A model generated the notes under the pieces. That model saw only the letters and a list, made by a program, of their open reading frames with translations, made no database searches and was not told the DNA's origin. A stretch of DNA of 64,000 nt from Comamonas sp. BIGb0152. GTDB lineage: Bacteria > Pseudomonadota > Gammaproteobacteria > Burkholderiales > Burkholderiaceae_C. This document shows, one piece after another, positions 23,981 to 32,630 of this stretch. The position numbers and the translations under genes were made by a program. Within the stretch, counting starts at the first letter, position 1. Every line of letters starts with the position of its first letter. The stretch spans positions 62,001 through 126,000 of the forward strand of contig NZ_JANUDY010000001.1 of the NCBI RefSeq assembly GCF_024809975.1. The letters run 5' to 3'.

Positions 23981-24424
23981 ATGTACCAACATATTCTGCT
24001 TGCCACCGATGGCTCTGCGCTGTCCGAGAAGGCCGTGCAACATGCGCTGGCGCTGGCCAAACTGAGCCACGCCCAAGTCACCGCCGTCAACATCTCGCCC
24101 AACTACCCGCGCAGCTACTTCGAGGGCAGCACCATGCAAAACCCCGATGACATTGCCCGCATCGAGCAAGGCTGGGAGCGCGCCGCCCAAGGCGTCGTCG
24201 ACAAGGTGGTGGCCGAAGGCGCTGCAGCCGGTGTACCCATCAAGACCTTGGTGATCAAGTCCGACCTGATCGCCGAAGCGTTGCTGGAGACGGCACAAAA
24301 GGAAAACTGCGACCTGATCGTCATGGCCTCACACGGCTACCGGGGCTTGAAGCGCCTGCTGCTGGGCAGTGAGACCCAGCATGTGCTGACCCATGCGACG
24401 ATACCGGTTTTGGTACTGCGCTGA
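23981..24424 (+). CDS. Universal stress protein, UspA family
   Basis: This 147-residue single-domain Usp begins with ILLATDGS and ends with IPVLVLR. It holds the ATP-binding signature G-x2-G-x9-G-S/T (GYRGLKRLLLGSET at about residues 121-134), so it is of the nucleotide-binding UspFG/MJ0577 type. Usp proteins are cytoplasmic and induced under stress or oxygen limitation; the exact role here is unknown. A GGAG ribosome-binding site precedes the ATG. Its place behind fnr suggests oxygen-responsive expression, although I found no clear second FNR box in the 132-bp gap. Confidence 0.9.
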   Translation: MYQHILLATDGSALSEKAVQHALALAKLSHAQVTAVNISPNYPRSYFEGSTMQNPDDIARIEQGWERAAQGVVDKVVAEGAAAGVPIKTLVIKSDLIAEALLETAQKENCDLIVMASHGYRGLKRLLLGSETQHVLTHATIPVLVLR

Positions 24425-24454
24425 ACGCAGCCTCCACCCGACGCCCATCACCCC

Positions 24455-24506
24455 AAACCCTCGCCTCTGTCGCAGCCAAACCGCTGCCACAGCGCGAGGG
24501 TTTTGC
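24455..24506. terminator. Bidirectional hairpin between usp and matB
   Basis: AAACCCTCGC (24455-24464) pairs with GCGAGGGTTT (24494-24503). The plus-strand product ends in TTTT and the minus-strand product also leads into Ts, so it can serve both convergent genes. Confidence 0.65.
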
Positions 24507-24538
24507 CATGGCGGCCAGGCCGCGCCATCGCCCGGGCA

Positions 24539-26095
24539 TCAGCCCTTGAACAGGTCCTGGTACTGGTCGCGCAGCAGGTTCTTTTGCACCTTGCCCATGG
24601 TGTTGCGCGGCAGCTCCGCCACAACAAAACAGCGCTTGGGGATCTTGAAGTTGGCCAGTTGCTTTTTGAGTGTGGCGACAATGCCATCGGCATCGAGGGG
24701 CTGGCCCGGCTTGGCAATGATGACGGCCACGCCCACCTCACCAAAATCGGGGTGCGGCACCCCTACCAAGGCGCTTTCAGCCACGCCGGGCAGGTCATTG
24801 ATAAAGCCCTCGATCTCTGCCGGGTAGACGTTGTAGCCGCCGGAGATGATCAGGTCCTTGCTGCGGCCGACAATGGTCACATAGCCGCGCGCGTCGATCT
24901 TGCCCACATCCCCGGTCTTGAACCAGCCGTCGGCGGTGAACTCCTGCGCGGTCTTCTCGGGCATGCGCCAGTAGCCGCTGAACACATTGGCGCCTTGCAC
25001 CTGGATATGGCCGATCTCGTCGGCACCCAGCGCCTGGCCGTCATCACCCTGCACCCGCACGCCCACGCCCGGCAGCGCAAAGCCCACCGTGCCGCCCCGG
25101 CGCTCATCCTGGCCGCCATGGCGGGCATCGGCCTGGTAAGGGTTGGAGACCAGCATGATGGTCTCGCTCATGCCATAGCGCTCCAAAATAGTGTGGCCGG
25201 TGCGGGTCTGCCAGTCGCGGAAGGTCTCGATCAGCAACGGGGCCGAGCCCGAGATGAACAAACGCATATGCTGCGCGGCCGCCTTGGTTAGCCCCGGCTC
25301 GGCCAGCAGGCGCACATACAAGGTCGGCACCCCCATAAACACCGTTGCCCGCGCCATGGCAGCGATCACCGCCTTGGGCTCGAACTTGGCAAACCAGACC
25401 ATCTTGCTGCCATTGAGCAAGGCCGCATGGATGGCGACAAACAGCCCATGCACATGGAAGATCGGCAGCGCATGGATCAGCACATCGCCTTCTTTCCAGC
25501 CCCAATAGTCCTTGAGCATGACGGCATTGCTCAGCAGGTTGCCATGGCTCAGCATCGCGCCCTTGCTGCGCCCGGTGGTGCCACTGGTGTACAAGATCGC
25601 CGCCATGTCGTCCGCGCTCTTGTGCGCCGGCGTGTGCGTATCGGCGCAGTGCACCGCGCGCTCCAGCAAGGTGCCACTGCGGTCATCGCCCAAGGTGAAC
25701 ACGCTTTGCGTGCCGCACTGGAAAGCGATCTTGGAGACCCAGCCAAAGTTGGCGGGCGCGCAAACGACCACGGCCGGCTCGGCATTGGTGACAAAGTACG
25801 CGATCTCGGCACTTTGGTAGGCGGTGTTCAGCGGCAGAAACACATGGCCGGCCCGCAAGGTGGCCAGGTACAGGGCCATGGCTTCGACCGACTTTTCCAC
25901 CTGCACCGCCACGCGGCTGCCAGGCGGAATGTTCAGCGAGTCCAGCAGGTTGGCGATGCGCGCACTCATGCGGTCCAGGTCGCGCCAGCTGTAGTTCAGC
26001 GGCTCGCCGCTGGCCGTGGTGGTTTCAACGGCGATGGCATCCAGATCCTGGGGGAAGGCCGCGCGCAGTGCGCAGAACAGGTTGTCGTTGGTCAT
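24539..26095 (-). CDS. matB: Malonyl-CoA synthetase (malonate--CoA ligase)
   Basis: MatB activates malonate to malonyl-CoA with ATP. This 518-residue acyl-adenylate enzyme has the P-loop-like ILYTSGTTGRSKGA at about residue 170, RYGMSET (A5), GWFKTGDVGKID (A7), GRSKDLIISGGYNVYP (A8) and the A10 lysine in RNTMGKVQKN. The malonate function is inferred from operon partners: a malonyl-CoA decarboxylase, a GntR regulator and a tctC-type receptor. Together MatB and the decarboxylase turn malonate into acetyl-CoA. It is the last gene of the operon, followed by a hairpin shared with the convergent usp gene. Confidence 0.9.
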   Translation of the reverse strand: MTNDNLFCALRAAFPQDLDAIAVETTTASGEPLNYSWRDLDRMSARIANLLDSLNIPPGSRVAVQVEKSVEAMALYLATLRAGHVFLPLNTAYQSAEIAYFVTNAEPAVVVCAPANFGWVSKIAFQCGTQSVFTLGDDRSGTLLERAVHCADTHTPAHKSADDMAAILYTSGTTGRSKGAMLSHGNLLSNAVMLKDYWGWKEGDVLIHALPIFHVHGLFVAIHAALLNGSKMVWFAKFEPKAVIAAMARATVFMGVPTLYVRLLAEPGLTKAAAQHMRLFISGSAPLLIETFRDWQTRTGHTILERYGMSETIMLVSNPYQADARHGGQDERRGGTVGFALPGVGVRVQGDDGQALGADEIGHIQVQGANVFSGYWRMPEKTAQEFTADGWFKTGDVGKIDARGYVTIVGRSKDLIISGGYNVYPAEIEGFINDLPGVAESALVGVPHPDFGEVGVAVIIAKPGQPLDADGIVATLKKQLANFKIPKRCFVVAELPRNTMGKVQKNLLRDQYQDLFKG

Positions 26096-26162
26096 GTTTG
26101 TCTACTTGGTTGGTGGTTTCCCTGGGCGCCTGCGGCCTGGGCGGAGGCCAGCGCAGGCGCCG

Positions 26163-26954
26163 TCAAAACTGGGGGCTTCTTTTGGCGATAAAGGCGGCAA
26201 TGCCCTCGCGGTGTTCTGCCGAATCGGCATAGGCATAGGGCTGCTGCAGCACCGGGGCGTTCTGGTCGCCTTCGGCCAGTGCGCGCAGCAGCTGCTTGGT
26301 CATGCGGGCCGCCTGGGGCGCCAGGCTGCAGATGCGCGCTACCGTGCGCTCCAACTGCGCCTGCAGATGGGCAGCGGGGTGAACCTGGCTCAGAAAGCCC
26401 GAGGCCAGCATCTGGTCCGCGCCAAACACGGCCGCCTCCAGCAGCATCTGCCGCGTCTTGGCAGGCCCCAGCTGGCTCAGCACCAAGGCCGCCTCCTTGG
26501 GGGCCATCGGAAAGCCCAGCTTGGCAATCGGTGCGCCAAACTGGGCGGTGTCTGCCGCCAGGCGGGTGTCGCAGCAGCTGGCCAGCTCCATGCCGGCGCC
26601 CATGCAAGCGCCTTCAATGGCGGCGACCAGGGGCACATCGCATTGCAGCATGGCATGCAGCGCCGGCCAGACCTCGCCCTCGTGAAAGGCGGCCAGGCTG
26701 TCTTCTGCAAAACGGAAGGCCGCGTATTCCGAGATATCACCGCCCGCGCAAAAGGCCTCGCCCTCGCCTTGCAGCACGATGCAGCGCAGCTGGGGCTGGC
26801 GCTGCAAGTCCTCAAACACGCTGCGCAGCTGCCGCCACATGGCGCGTGACATGGCATTGCGCTTGCCCGGATGGGCTAGCACCACGCGCAGCACCTGCGC
26901 GCGGTCCACCGGCTCGCCTGCCGTCCATGCATCCACCCGAACCTGGCCCGTCAT
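26163..26954 (-). CDS. Enoyl-CoA hydratase/isomerase family protein
   Basis: This 263-residue crotonase-fold protein has the oxyanion-hole elements HPGKRNAMSRAMW and GEAFCAGGDISEYA, and the second loop IEGACMGAGMELASCCDTRLA. The Glu of the canonical hydratase position (GxxxGGGxEL) is represented within GACMGAGMEL, but the second catalytic Glu is not obvious (FGAPIAKLGFPM), so the reaction is uncertain. It is encoded between the malonate receptor gene and matB, so it may act on a malonyl-CoA-related thioester. The ATG at 26954 has AGGAG seven bases upstream. The frame upstream to 27044 is not family-like. Confidence 0.85.
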   Translation of the reverse strand: MTGQVRVDAWTAGEPVDRAQVLRVVLAHPGKRNAMSRAMWRQLRSVFEDLQRQPQLRCIVLQGEGEAFCAGGDISEYAAFRFAEDSLAAFHEGEVWPALHAMLQCDVPLVAAIEGACMGAGMELASCCDTRLAADTAQFGAPIAKLGFPMAPKEAALVLSQLGPAKTRQMLLEAAVFGADQMLASGFLSQVHPAAHLQAQLERTVARICSLAPQAARMTKQLLRALAEGDQNAPVLQQPYAYADSAEHREGIAAFIAKRSPQF

Positions 26955-26970
26955 CTGTTCACTCCTGCTG

Positions 26971-27987
26971 TCATTCAATCTTGGCGCCCGAGGCCTTGAC
27001 CACCTCGGCCCAGCGCTTGACCTCGTCCGCGACAAAGGCCGCAAACTGCGACTGCGTCATGCTGCCATATTCCGCGCCATTCTTGGCCCAGATGGCCTTG
27101 ATTTCTTCAGAGGCACCCATGCGCTTGGCCTCGTCAAACATGCGCGCCTGCAGCTCTGGCGAGGTGCCCTTGATGGCCCAGAGGCCGTACCAGGTGGTCA
27201 CGTTGTAATCGGGCAGGCCCACCTCGGCGGCGCAGGGCACATCGGGCAGCGAAGGGTTGCGCTGGCTGCCCGAGACCATCAGGCACTTGATGCGCCCAGC
27301 TGCAATGTGCGCAGCCGACGAGCCCAGGCCGTCGAAGAGCATGTCCACATTGCCGGCAATCAGGTCCTGCAGCGCCGGGCCCGCGCCTTTGTAGGGCACA
27401 TGCAGGATGTCGGTCTGGCTCTGGATCTTGAACAACTCGCCGGCCAGGTGGTGGCTGGTGCCGGCACCGGCCGAGGCAAAGCTCATCTTGCCCGGGTTGG
27501 CCTTGAGCTGGGCCAGCAACTGCTGCATGTTGGCAGCGGTCACCCGCTTGGGATTGACCACCAACACCTGCGGCACCGTGGCCAGCAAGGCCAGCGGCAC
27601 CAGGTCCTTCTGAATGTCGTAATCGAGCCGGGGATAGACCGAGGGGGCAATCACATGGTGGGTGCCGCCCATGAAGAAATGGTAGCCATCGGCCGACTGG
27701 CGCGCCGCAAAGCTGGCCCCCAGGGTGCCGCCTGCACCGCCCTTGTTGTCGATCACCAGCGTCTTGCCGGTGGTTTTCGAGAACTGCGAGGACAGCGGCC
27801 GCGCAAAGGCATCGGTGCCGCCACCGGCCGGAAAGGGCACCACCCAGGTCACCGGTTTGGCCGGCCAGTCGCGCGCGGCAGCGGCACTGGCCCAGCTCCA
27901 GGCGGGCAGCGCCGTGCCGGCCATGCCGGCGGCCAGGCCTACCAGCGTTCGTCTTCTGGATGAGGACGGTGTATTGCTCTTGGTCAT
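26971..27987 (-). CDS. TctC/Bug-type tripartite tricarboxylate receptor
   Basis: This 338-residue periplasmic solute receptor of the Bug (TctC) family, greatly expanded in Burkholderiales, has the family landmarks WPAKPVTWVVPFPAGGGTDAFAR, DNKGGAGGTLGA, HVPYKGAGPALQDL and GLPDYNVTTWYGLWA. The N terminus has a twin-arginine-like SSRRRTLVG followed by a hydrophobic stretch ending AWSWASAA, so Tat or Sec export is possible. Its ligand is likely malonate, judged only from the operon. No TctA or TctB membrane partner is nearby. The ATG at 27987 has AAGGAG upstream. It lies 197 bp after the decarboxylase gene. Confidence 0.88.
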   Translation of the reverse strand: MTKSNTPSSSRRRTLVGLAAGMAGTALPAWSWASAAAARDWPAKPVTWVVPFPAGGGTDAFARPLSSQFSKTTGKTLVIDNKGGAGGTLGASFAARQSADGYHFFMGGTHHVIAPSVYPRLDYDIQKDLVPLALLATVPQVLVVNPKRVTAANMQQLLAQLKANPGKMSFASAGAGTSHHLAGELFKIQSQTDILHVPYKGAGPALQDLIAGNVDMLFDGLGSSAAHIAAGRIKCLMVSGSQRNPSLPDVPCAAEVGLPDYNVTTWYGLWAIKGTSPELQARMFDEAKRMGASEEIKAIWAKNGAEYGSMTQSQFAAFVADEVKRWAEVVKASGAKIE

Positions 27988-28184
27988 CTTGTCTCCTTGC
28001 GATTGTTTTTTAAGATCCACGCACACCCGCCTGCACGCGCTGATAGCTACGCGCAGGCCCTGGATGGCAGGCCTGTTATGCCCAGCACCCAGGCTGCGGC
28101 CCCTTCAGGAGCCGTCAGCTCTCACCAGGGCAGCCCAGCGCTTTGGAGCGCCGCCCTGCCCTGCCTCATCCACCAATCCAAAAC

Positions 28185-29663
28185 TCAAACCTTGGCCAGC
28201 GCCTCGATACCCGATGACACGGGAATCTTGCCCTGGGCCAGCAAATTGCGGTGCTTGTCCAGGCGCTTGAGGTCGTACAGGTAGTTCACCATCAAGCCGT
28301 AGGACTGCTTGATGCCCTTGACGGAGGTGTCACCGGCCCAGTTCAGGCGCTCGACCCGCGAGCCGTTGCCCAGATGAAAGCGCGCCACGGGGTCCACCGG
28401 CTTGTCCTGCACCAGGCTCTTGCCCAGGTAGCGGGCAGCGGCATACAGCAGCAGCTTGGCCACGGCGTCATCGGCTTTCAGCTTGGCCGGTTGCTCCAGC
28501 GCGGCCAGCCAGTCGGCGACCGCCGGCTCGGCCTTGTCCAGCGCCTTGCCCACATCGGCACGCAAGCGTTTGTCAGCAGCGTCCCACACCTCGGCTGCAT
28601 GCTTGCCCAGCCAGCTGCGAAAGCCGGGAATCGGCGACAAGGTGGCAAACTGGCGCAGCTTGGGAAACTCCTGCAGCAGCTGCTCCACCACAGTCTTGAT
28701 CAACGAATCGCCAAAGCTCACACCGCGCAAGCCTGTCTGGGTGTTGCTGATCGAGTAGAAGATCGCGGTGCTGGCCTTGTTCACATCGGTGGCGGCGGCG
28801 GCTTCGTCCAGCAGCGGCGCAATGCTGTCGGACATCTTGTCCACCAACGCGACTTCAACAAAGATCAGCGGCTCATTGGGCAGGCGCGGGTGGAAGAAGC
28901 CATAGCAGCGGCGGTCGCTGTCCAGGCGGTTTTTCAGGTCGGTCCAGCTGCGGATGTCGTGCACTGCCTCGTACTTGATAAGCTTTTCGAGCAAGGACGC
29001 GGGCGAATCCCAGCTGAGGCTGCGCAGCTCCAAAAAGGCGATGTCAAACCAGGTCGAGAACAGGTACTCCAGGTCGGCATCGACGGCGACCAGCCAGTCA
29101 TGGCCCTTGAGCTGGGGCAGCATCTGCGCGCGCAGATCGAGCAAAAACCGCATGCCCTGCGCGGGCACCGCAAAGCGCTGCAGCAGGCGCATGCGCGGTG
29201 TCTGCAAGGCCTTGCGCAACTGGCGCTCGGCAGCGGCCATGCCTGCAGTGCCCACTGCGTCCTCATAGCGCTGGCGGGCCTGGCCAATCTTGGCCACGTC
29301 GGGCACAAACTGCTCGCACAGCAGGCGCCAGCAGTCCATGCGCTGCTCGGGCTGGGCGGCGGCATACCACTGCATCACCGGCTCGGCCAGGCGGCCCCCT
29401 TCGGCGTCGCTCACTTCGCTGGCAGCCACGGCCTGCAGATCAGCCAGCAAGCGGCGCAGCTCGCGCGGCGACAGCACTTCGTTGCCCCGGCGCAAGGTGG
29501 CCTTGAGGCGCTCGGTGGTGCTGCGCTCGCCCTCTGGCGGGCTGCTGCTGCCCAACTCGGTAGGAATGCCGACCGAGCGCAGCCAGGCCGCGCTTTTTTG
29601 CAGCCAGCTGTTGGCGGCGCTGTCCACCGCAGTGGCTGGCGAAGTGTCGGTAGCGGAGGTCAT
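28185..29663 (-). CDS. matA: Malonyl-CoA decarboxylase
   Basis: This 492-residue enzyme decarboxylates malonyl-CoA to acetyl-CoA. The N-terminal helical oligomerisation domain spans about residues 50-190. A GNAT-like catalytic domain follows, with EVALVDKMSDSIAPLLD, FYSISNTQTGLRGVSFG, the Ser in ATLSPIPGF and the His in ARFHLGNGSRVERLNWAGD, the pair used by known malonyl-CoA decarboxylases. Its start overlaps the regulator stop (ATGA). A GC-rich hairpin without a T-tract (about 28131-28164) in the gap before the receptor gene could lower downstream expression. Length and motifs are normal. Confidence 0.95.
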   Translation of the reverse strand: MTSATDTSPATAVDSAANSWLQKSAAWLRSVGIPTELGSSSPPEGERSTTERLKATLRRGNEVLSPRELRRLLADLQAVAASEVSDAEGGRLAEPVMQWYAAAQPEQRMDCWRLLCEQFVPDVAKIGQARQRYEDAVGTAGMAAAERQLRKALQTPRMRLLQRFAVPAQGMRFLLDLRAQMLPQLKGHDWLVAVDADLEYLFSTWFDIAFLELRSLSWDSPASLLEKLIKYEAVHDIRSWTDLKNRLDSDRRCYGFFHPRLPNEPLIFVEVALVDKMSDSIAPLLDEAAAATDVNKASTAIFYSISNTQTGLRGVSFGDSLIKTVVEQLLQEFPKLRQFATLSPIPGFRSWLGKHAAEVWDAADKRLRADVGKALDKAEPAVADWLAALEQPAKLKADDAVAKLLLYAAARYLGKSLVQDKPVDPVARFHLGNGSRVERLNWAGDTSVKGIKQSYGLMVNYLYDLKRLDKHRNLLAQGKIPVSSGIEALAKV

Positions 29664-30328
29664 AAAGCGATCCTTGACAGTGAGAGAGGGGTCATGCGCA
29701 GCAGGGCCTTGCGCTGCTGCAGCAAATGGTTGCGCATGGTGTGTTCTGCGGCATCGGCATCGCCGCTGAGCATCACCGCATAGAGATCGAGGTGCTCCTG
29801 CAAGCTGGCCTGCAGGCGGCCCGGCGCGCGCAGCTGCTGCAGCCGGGCCAGGCGCAGAATGCGGCGCAGATCGGCAATCGCCTGGGCCAGCCAGCGGTTG
29901 TCGGCCAGGGTGATGAAGGCCTCGTGGATCTGGTAGTTCATGCGGTAGTAGCCGGCAATATCGCCAGCCTGCGCGTACTGGCTGAGCTGCTCGTGCATCA
30001 CATCGAGCACGGCCCGGTCGGCGCTGCTGAGCTTTTTGGTGGCTTCATAGGCGGCACGGCCCTCCAGCAGCGCAATCACCGGAAAGATGTCGTCCAGATC
30101 ACGGTCGGTGATCGTCTCGACAAAGCAGCCCCGGCGGGGCTCGTGGCGCAGCAGGCCTTCAGACACCAGCAATTTGAGCGCCTCGCGCAAGGGGGTGCGC
30201 GATACGGCCAGCTGCTCGCACAAGGCCTTCTCGTCCAGCAACTCACCGCCCGCCAGGGTGCCGGCAAAAATCAAATCCCGCACCTGGGTCGCTACGGTGT
30301 CATGCAAAGGCTGTGCGGCAAGCGCCAT
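29660..30328 (-). CDS. GntR/FadR-family regulator of the malonate operon
   Basis: This 222-residue regulator has an N-terminal winged helix (about 10-75: LIFAGTLAGGELLDEKALCEQL, VSRTPLREALKLL, GLLRHEPRRGCFV) and a C-terminal FCD ligand domain (about 85-215). It corresponds in place to MatR, the malonate-responsive regulator of mat operons, but direct identity was not tested. The ATG at 30328 has AAGGAG upstream. It is the first gene of the operon and overlaps the decarboxylase gene. A palindrome in its promoter region (30474-30495) is a likely operator, so it should regulate itself and the four genes after it. Confidence 0.88.
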   Translation of the reverse strand: MALAAQPLHDTVATQVRDLIFAGTLAGGELLDEKALCEQLAVSRTPLREALKLLVSEGLLRHEPRRGCFVETITDRDLDDIFPVIALLEGRAAYEATKKLSSADRAVLDVMHEQLSQYAQAGDIAGYYRMNYQIHEAFITLADNRWLAQAIADLRRILRLARLQQLRAPGRLQASLQEHLDLYAVMLSGDADAAEHTMRNHLLQQRKALLRMTPLSLSRIAL

Positions 30329-30473
30329 CCATTCACTCCTTGATTCGCTAAAGGGACCTGACAGACACCCGGCTGAAGCAGGCGGGGTGCGAAGGGCCAG
30401 AGATACCGTGCCAAGCCCTTGGACCCTTGGACCCTTAGGCCCATGCGTCCCTGCGCCCATGCCATGCATCTGG

Positions 30474-30495
30474 CTGTAATTATGAGAAATTACAG
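30474..30495. promoter_or_regulatory. Candidate operator of the malonate operon
   Basis: CTGTAATT and AATTACAG form a perfect inverted repeat with 6 bases between the arms, 146 bp before the regulator start. On the minus strand CATAAT inside the repeat could be a -10 element. The 304-bp gap 30329-30632 otherwise contains only a GC-rich leader and the terminator of the next gene. Confidence 0.55.
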
Positions 30496-30573
30496 AGAAT
30501 TTCGACACCCGTGTTAATACTCAGTCACCAGTGGATAGCTGCGACAGCCTGCCCTGGTTGCTACCGCAGACGC

Positions 30574-30596
30574 AAAAAAGCAGGCACAAGGCCTGC
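30574..30596 (-). terminator. Terminator of the binding-protein gene
   Basis: On the minus strand GCAGGC-cttgt-GCCTGC is followed by TTTTTT, 36 bp beyond the stop of the gene at 30633. Confidence 0.8.
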
Positions 30597-30632
30597 ATTG
30601 GGGGCGCAACGCTGGGGCTTTCGCCCCAGGAC

Positions 30633-31421
30633 TCAATCCTTGCCGTAGGGGTCAAAGTCAAAGTACTTGTCGGCAATCTGCTTGTAGCGGCCATCGGCGC
30701 GGATGGCGGCAATGGCGTCGTTGAGCGACTTCTTCAGCTCGGGCTGGCCCTTGCGCATGGCAATGCTGGCGCCTTCGCCAAAGATCTTCTTGTCCACCAG
30801 GGTGTCGCTGACAAATTCAAACTTCTGGCCTTCGGGCTTCTTCAAAAAGCCGTAGGCAATTTCCACGCTGTCAGCCACCGAACCATCCAGGCGGCCGGAG
30901 TTGATGTCCAGGTAGACGGGGTCACGGCCGGGGTAGGAGACGACATCGGCGCCTGCGGGCTTGAGGTAAGCCAGCGCCCATTTCTCCTGGATGCTGGCCT
31001 TGAGCACGCCGATCTTCTTGCCCTTGAGCGATTCGGGAACGCTGTACTGGAAGCCTTTGGGCATCACGATGCGCGAACCGGTGTGGTAGTACTTGTTCGT
31101 GAAGTCCACCACGCGGGCCCGGTCCTCGTTCTTGGCCATCGAGCTGATGATCACGTCGTACTTCTTGGCCTGCAGGCCGGGGATCATGCCGTCCCAGACC
31201 TGCTCGACAAACACGCACTTGCGCTTGATCTGTGCGCACAGTGCAGTGGCGATGTCGACGTCGAAACCGGCAGGCTGGCCCGTGGACAGCTTGTAGGTAA
31301 AGGGCTCGTAGCTCAGGTCCACCGCCACTTTCAAATCCGGCAAGGCCTGCTGCGCAGACACCGCTGCACTGCCCAGCATCCACACACCGGCCACCAGGCC
31401 CAGAACCATTTTTCTTGTCAT
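30633..31421 (-). CDS. Amino-acid ABC transporter substrate-binding protein
   Basis: This 262-residue family 3 solute-binding protein has a signal peptide (cleavage near VSAQQA, residue about 24), then [32 protein letters not shown] and [20 protein letters not shown], typical of lysine/arginine/ornithine or octopine/nopaline binding proteins. Two cysteines close to [12 protein letters not shown] may form the disulfide seen in LAO-binding proteins. No permease or ATPase gene is adjacent, and it is bounded by terminators on both sides, so it is a stand-alone binding-protein gene. The ligand is inferred to be a basic amino acid only by class. Confidence 0.87.
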   Translation of the reverse strand: MTRKMVLGLVAGVWMLGSAAVSAQQALPDLKVAVDLSYEPFTYKLSTGQPAGFDVDIATALCAQIKRKCVFVEQVWDGMIPGLQAKKYDVIISSMAKNEDRARVVDFTNKYYHTGSRIVMPKGFQYSVPESLKGKKIGVLKASIQEKWALAYLKPAGADVVSYPGRDPVYLDINSGRLDGSVADSVEIAYGFLKKPEGQKFEFVSDTLVDKKIFGEGASIAMRKGQPELKKSLNDAIAAIRADGRYKQIADKYFDFDPYGKD

Positions 31422-31443
31422 ATCGTCCAATCTCCGCTCAGGC

Positions 31444-31486
31444 AAAAAACAAAGCCGCTGTGCTGGAGAAACCCGGCACAGCGGCT
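31444..31486 (-). terminator. Terminator of lgt
   Basis: AGCCGCTGTGC (31453-31463) pairs with GCACAGCGGCT (31476-31486), and the minus-strand transcript then reads TTTGTTTTTTGCC. It lies 38 bp past the lgt stop. Confidence 0.85.
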
Positions 31487-31523
31487 GATCAGTATAGCCC
31501 TATAAACCCAGAGGATTTGGTGT

Positions 31524-32345
31524 TTAGCGCGCCTGCAGCAGCGGCTGGTTGCGGCCCCGGTTCCAGAGGTAGATACCCAGCAACACCATCGGCAGGCTGA
31601 GCCACTGACCCATGCTCAGGTTCAGCGACAGCAGGCCCAAAAAGTCATCGGGCTCGCGGAAGTACTCGGCAATAAAGCGCAGCAAGCCATAGCCGATCAG
31701 GAAAACGCCGGCCACCTGGCCTTCGCCGCGCTGCTTGCGCGAGTACAACCACATGACGACGAAGAGCAGCACGCCTTCGAGCAGAAACTGGTAAATCTGC
31801 GAGGGGTGGCGCGGCAGCATCGAGCCGCTTTGCGGAAACACCATGCCCCAGGGCAAATCAGGGCTGGAAAAGCGCCCCCACAGCTCACCATTGATAAAGT
31901 TGCCAACGCGCCCCGATGCCAGGCCCAGCGGAATGCAGGGCGCGACAAAGTCGGCCACCTGCAGCCAAGGCCGACCCTTGAGCTTGGCAAACAGCACCAT
32001 GGACAGGATCACGCCGACCAGGCCGCCATGAAAGCTCATGCCGCCCTGCCAGACCGCCAGTATCTCCAGCGGGTGGCTGAGGTAGTAACCGGGCTTGTAG
32101 AACAGGCAGTAGCCGAGGCGGCCACCGACGATGACGCCCAGCACGCCATAGAACAGAATGTCTTCGACGTCCTTGCGCTGCCAGCGCGAAGGCTCGGTGA
32201 TCGAGGCAAAGGGCTGGTCCTTGAGGCGGCGTATGCCCAGGAACAGAAACAGGCCAAAGGCGACCAGATAGGTCAGGCCATACCAGTGCACAGCCAGCGG
32301 GCCGAGCTTGATGGCAATCGGGTCAAATTGGGGATACATCAGCAT
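31524..32345 (-). CDS. lgt: Prolipoprotein diacylglyceryl transferase
   Basis: Lgt transfers diacylglycerol from phosphatidylglycerol to the lipobox Cys of prolipoproteins, the first step of lipoprotein maturation. The 273-residue protein has seven membrane helices. The Lgt signature is [14 protein letters not shown], and [11 protein letters not shown] and [13 protein letters not shown] carry further essential residues. The start is uncertain among ATGs at 32354, 32345 and 32339; 32345 gives the usual [11 protein letters not shown] opening. At least three lipoprotein genes that would need Lgt are in this window (bamC, the Ala-rich lipoprotein and the YSC84-like one). Confidence 0.95.
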   Translation of the reverse strand: MLMYPQFDPIAIKLGPLAVHWYGLTYLVAFGLFLFLGIRRLKDQPFASITEPSRWQRKDVEDILFYGVLGVIVGGRLGYCLFYKPGYYLSHPLEILAVWQGGMSFHGGLVGVILSMVLFAKLKGRPWLQVADFVAPCIPLGLASGRVGNFINGELWGRFSSPDLPWGMVFPQSGSMLPRHPSQIYQFLLEGVLLFVVMWLYSRKQRGEGQVAGVFLIGYGLLRFIAEYFREPDDFLGLLSLNLSMGQWLSLPMVLLGIYLWNRGRNQPLLQAR

Positions 32346-32423
32346 GGCAGGCATTGTGCCGCAGTTCGCAGCGGGCAGCGGCATGCCCAGACTGGGGCCA
32401 CAGGACTTACCCGGGTCTATGCG

Positions 32424-32456
32424 CAATCGATTACACAATCGATATCAAGCAATCAT
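32424..32456. repeat. Short direct repeats in an AT-rich intergenic patch
   Basis: CAATCGAT occurs at 32424-32431 and 32436-32443, and CAATCAT at 32450-32456, at 12- and 14-bp steps (about one helical turn). They open an AT-rich patch (about 32410-32540) that stands out from its GC-rich surroundings, between lgt and dapA. They may be regulator sites; nothing else is seen in this 285-bp gap except a possible -10 TATACT near 32570 for dapA. Confidence 0.4.
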
Positions 32457-32630
32457 TCAAAAATTTACGTCAAATTAACCAAATAATTACGACATAACAT
32501 TCAATATGACCAAACATCAAAGTCATTTACGATCAATGTGACAGCGACTGCCTCTGGCCGCGCTATACTGCCTGCGGCGGTCGCAGTCCAGCCCCCGCTA
32601 GAATCTTCCATCCAGCTTCCATTCCACGCT

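Noticed and set aside
28131..28164. GC-rich hairpin between the malonyl-CoA decarboxylase and receptor genes as a terminator
   Set aside because: It has no U-tract and the flanking genes belong together functionally; at most it may attenuate or stabilise the message.
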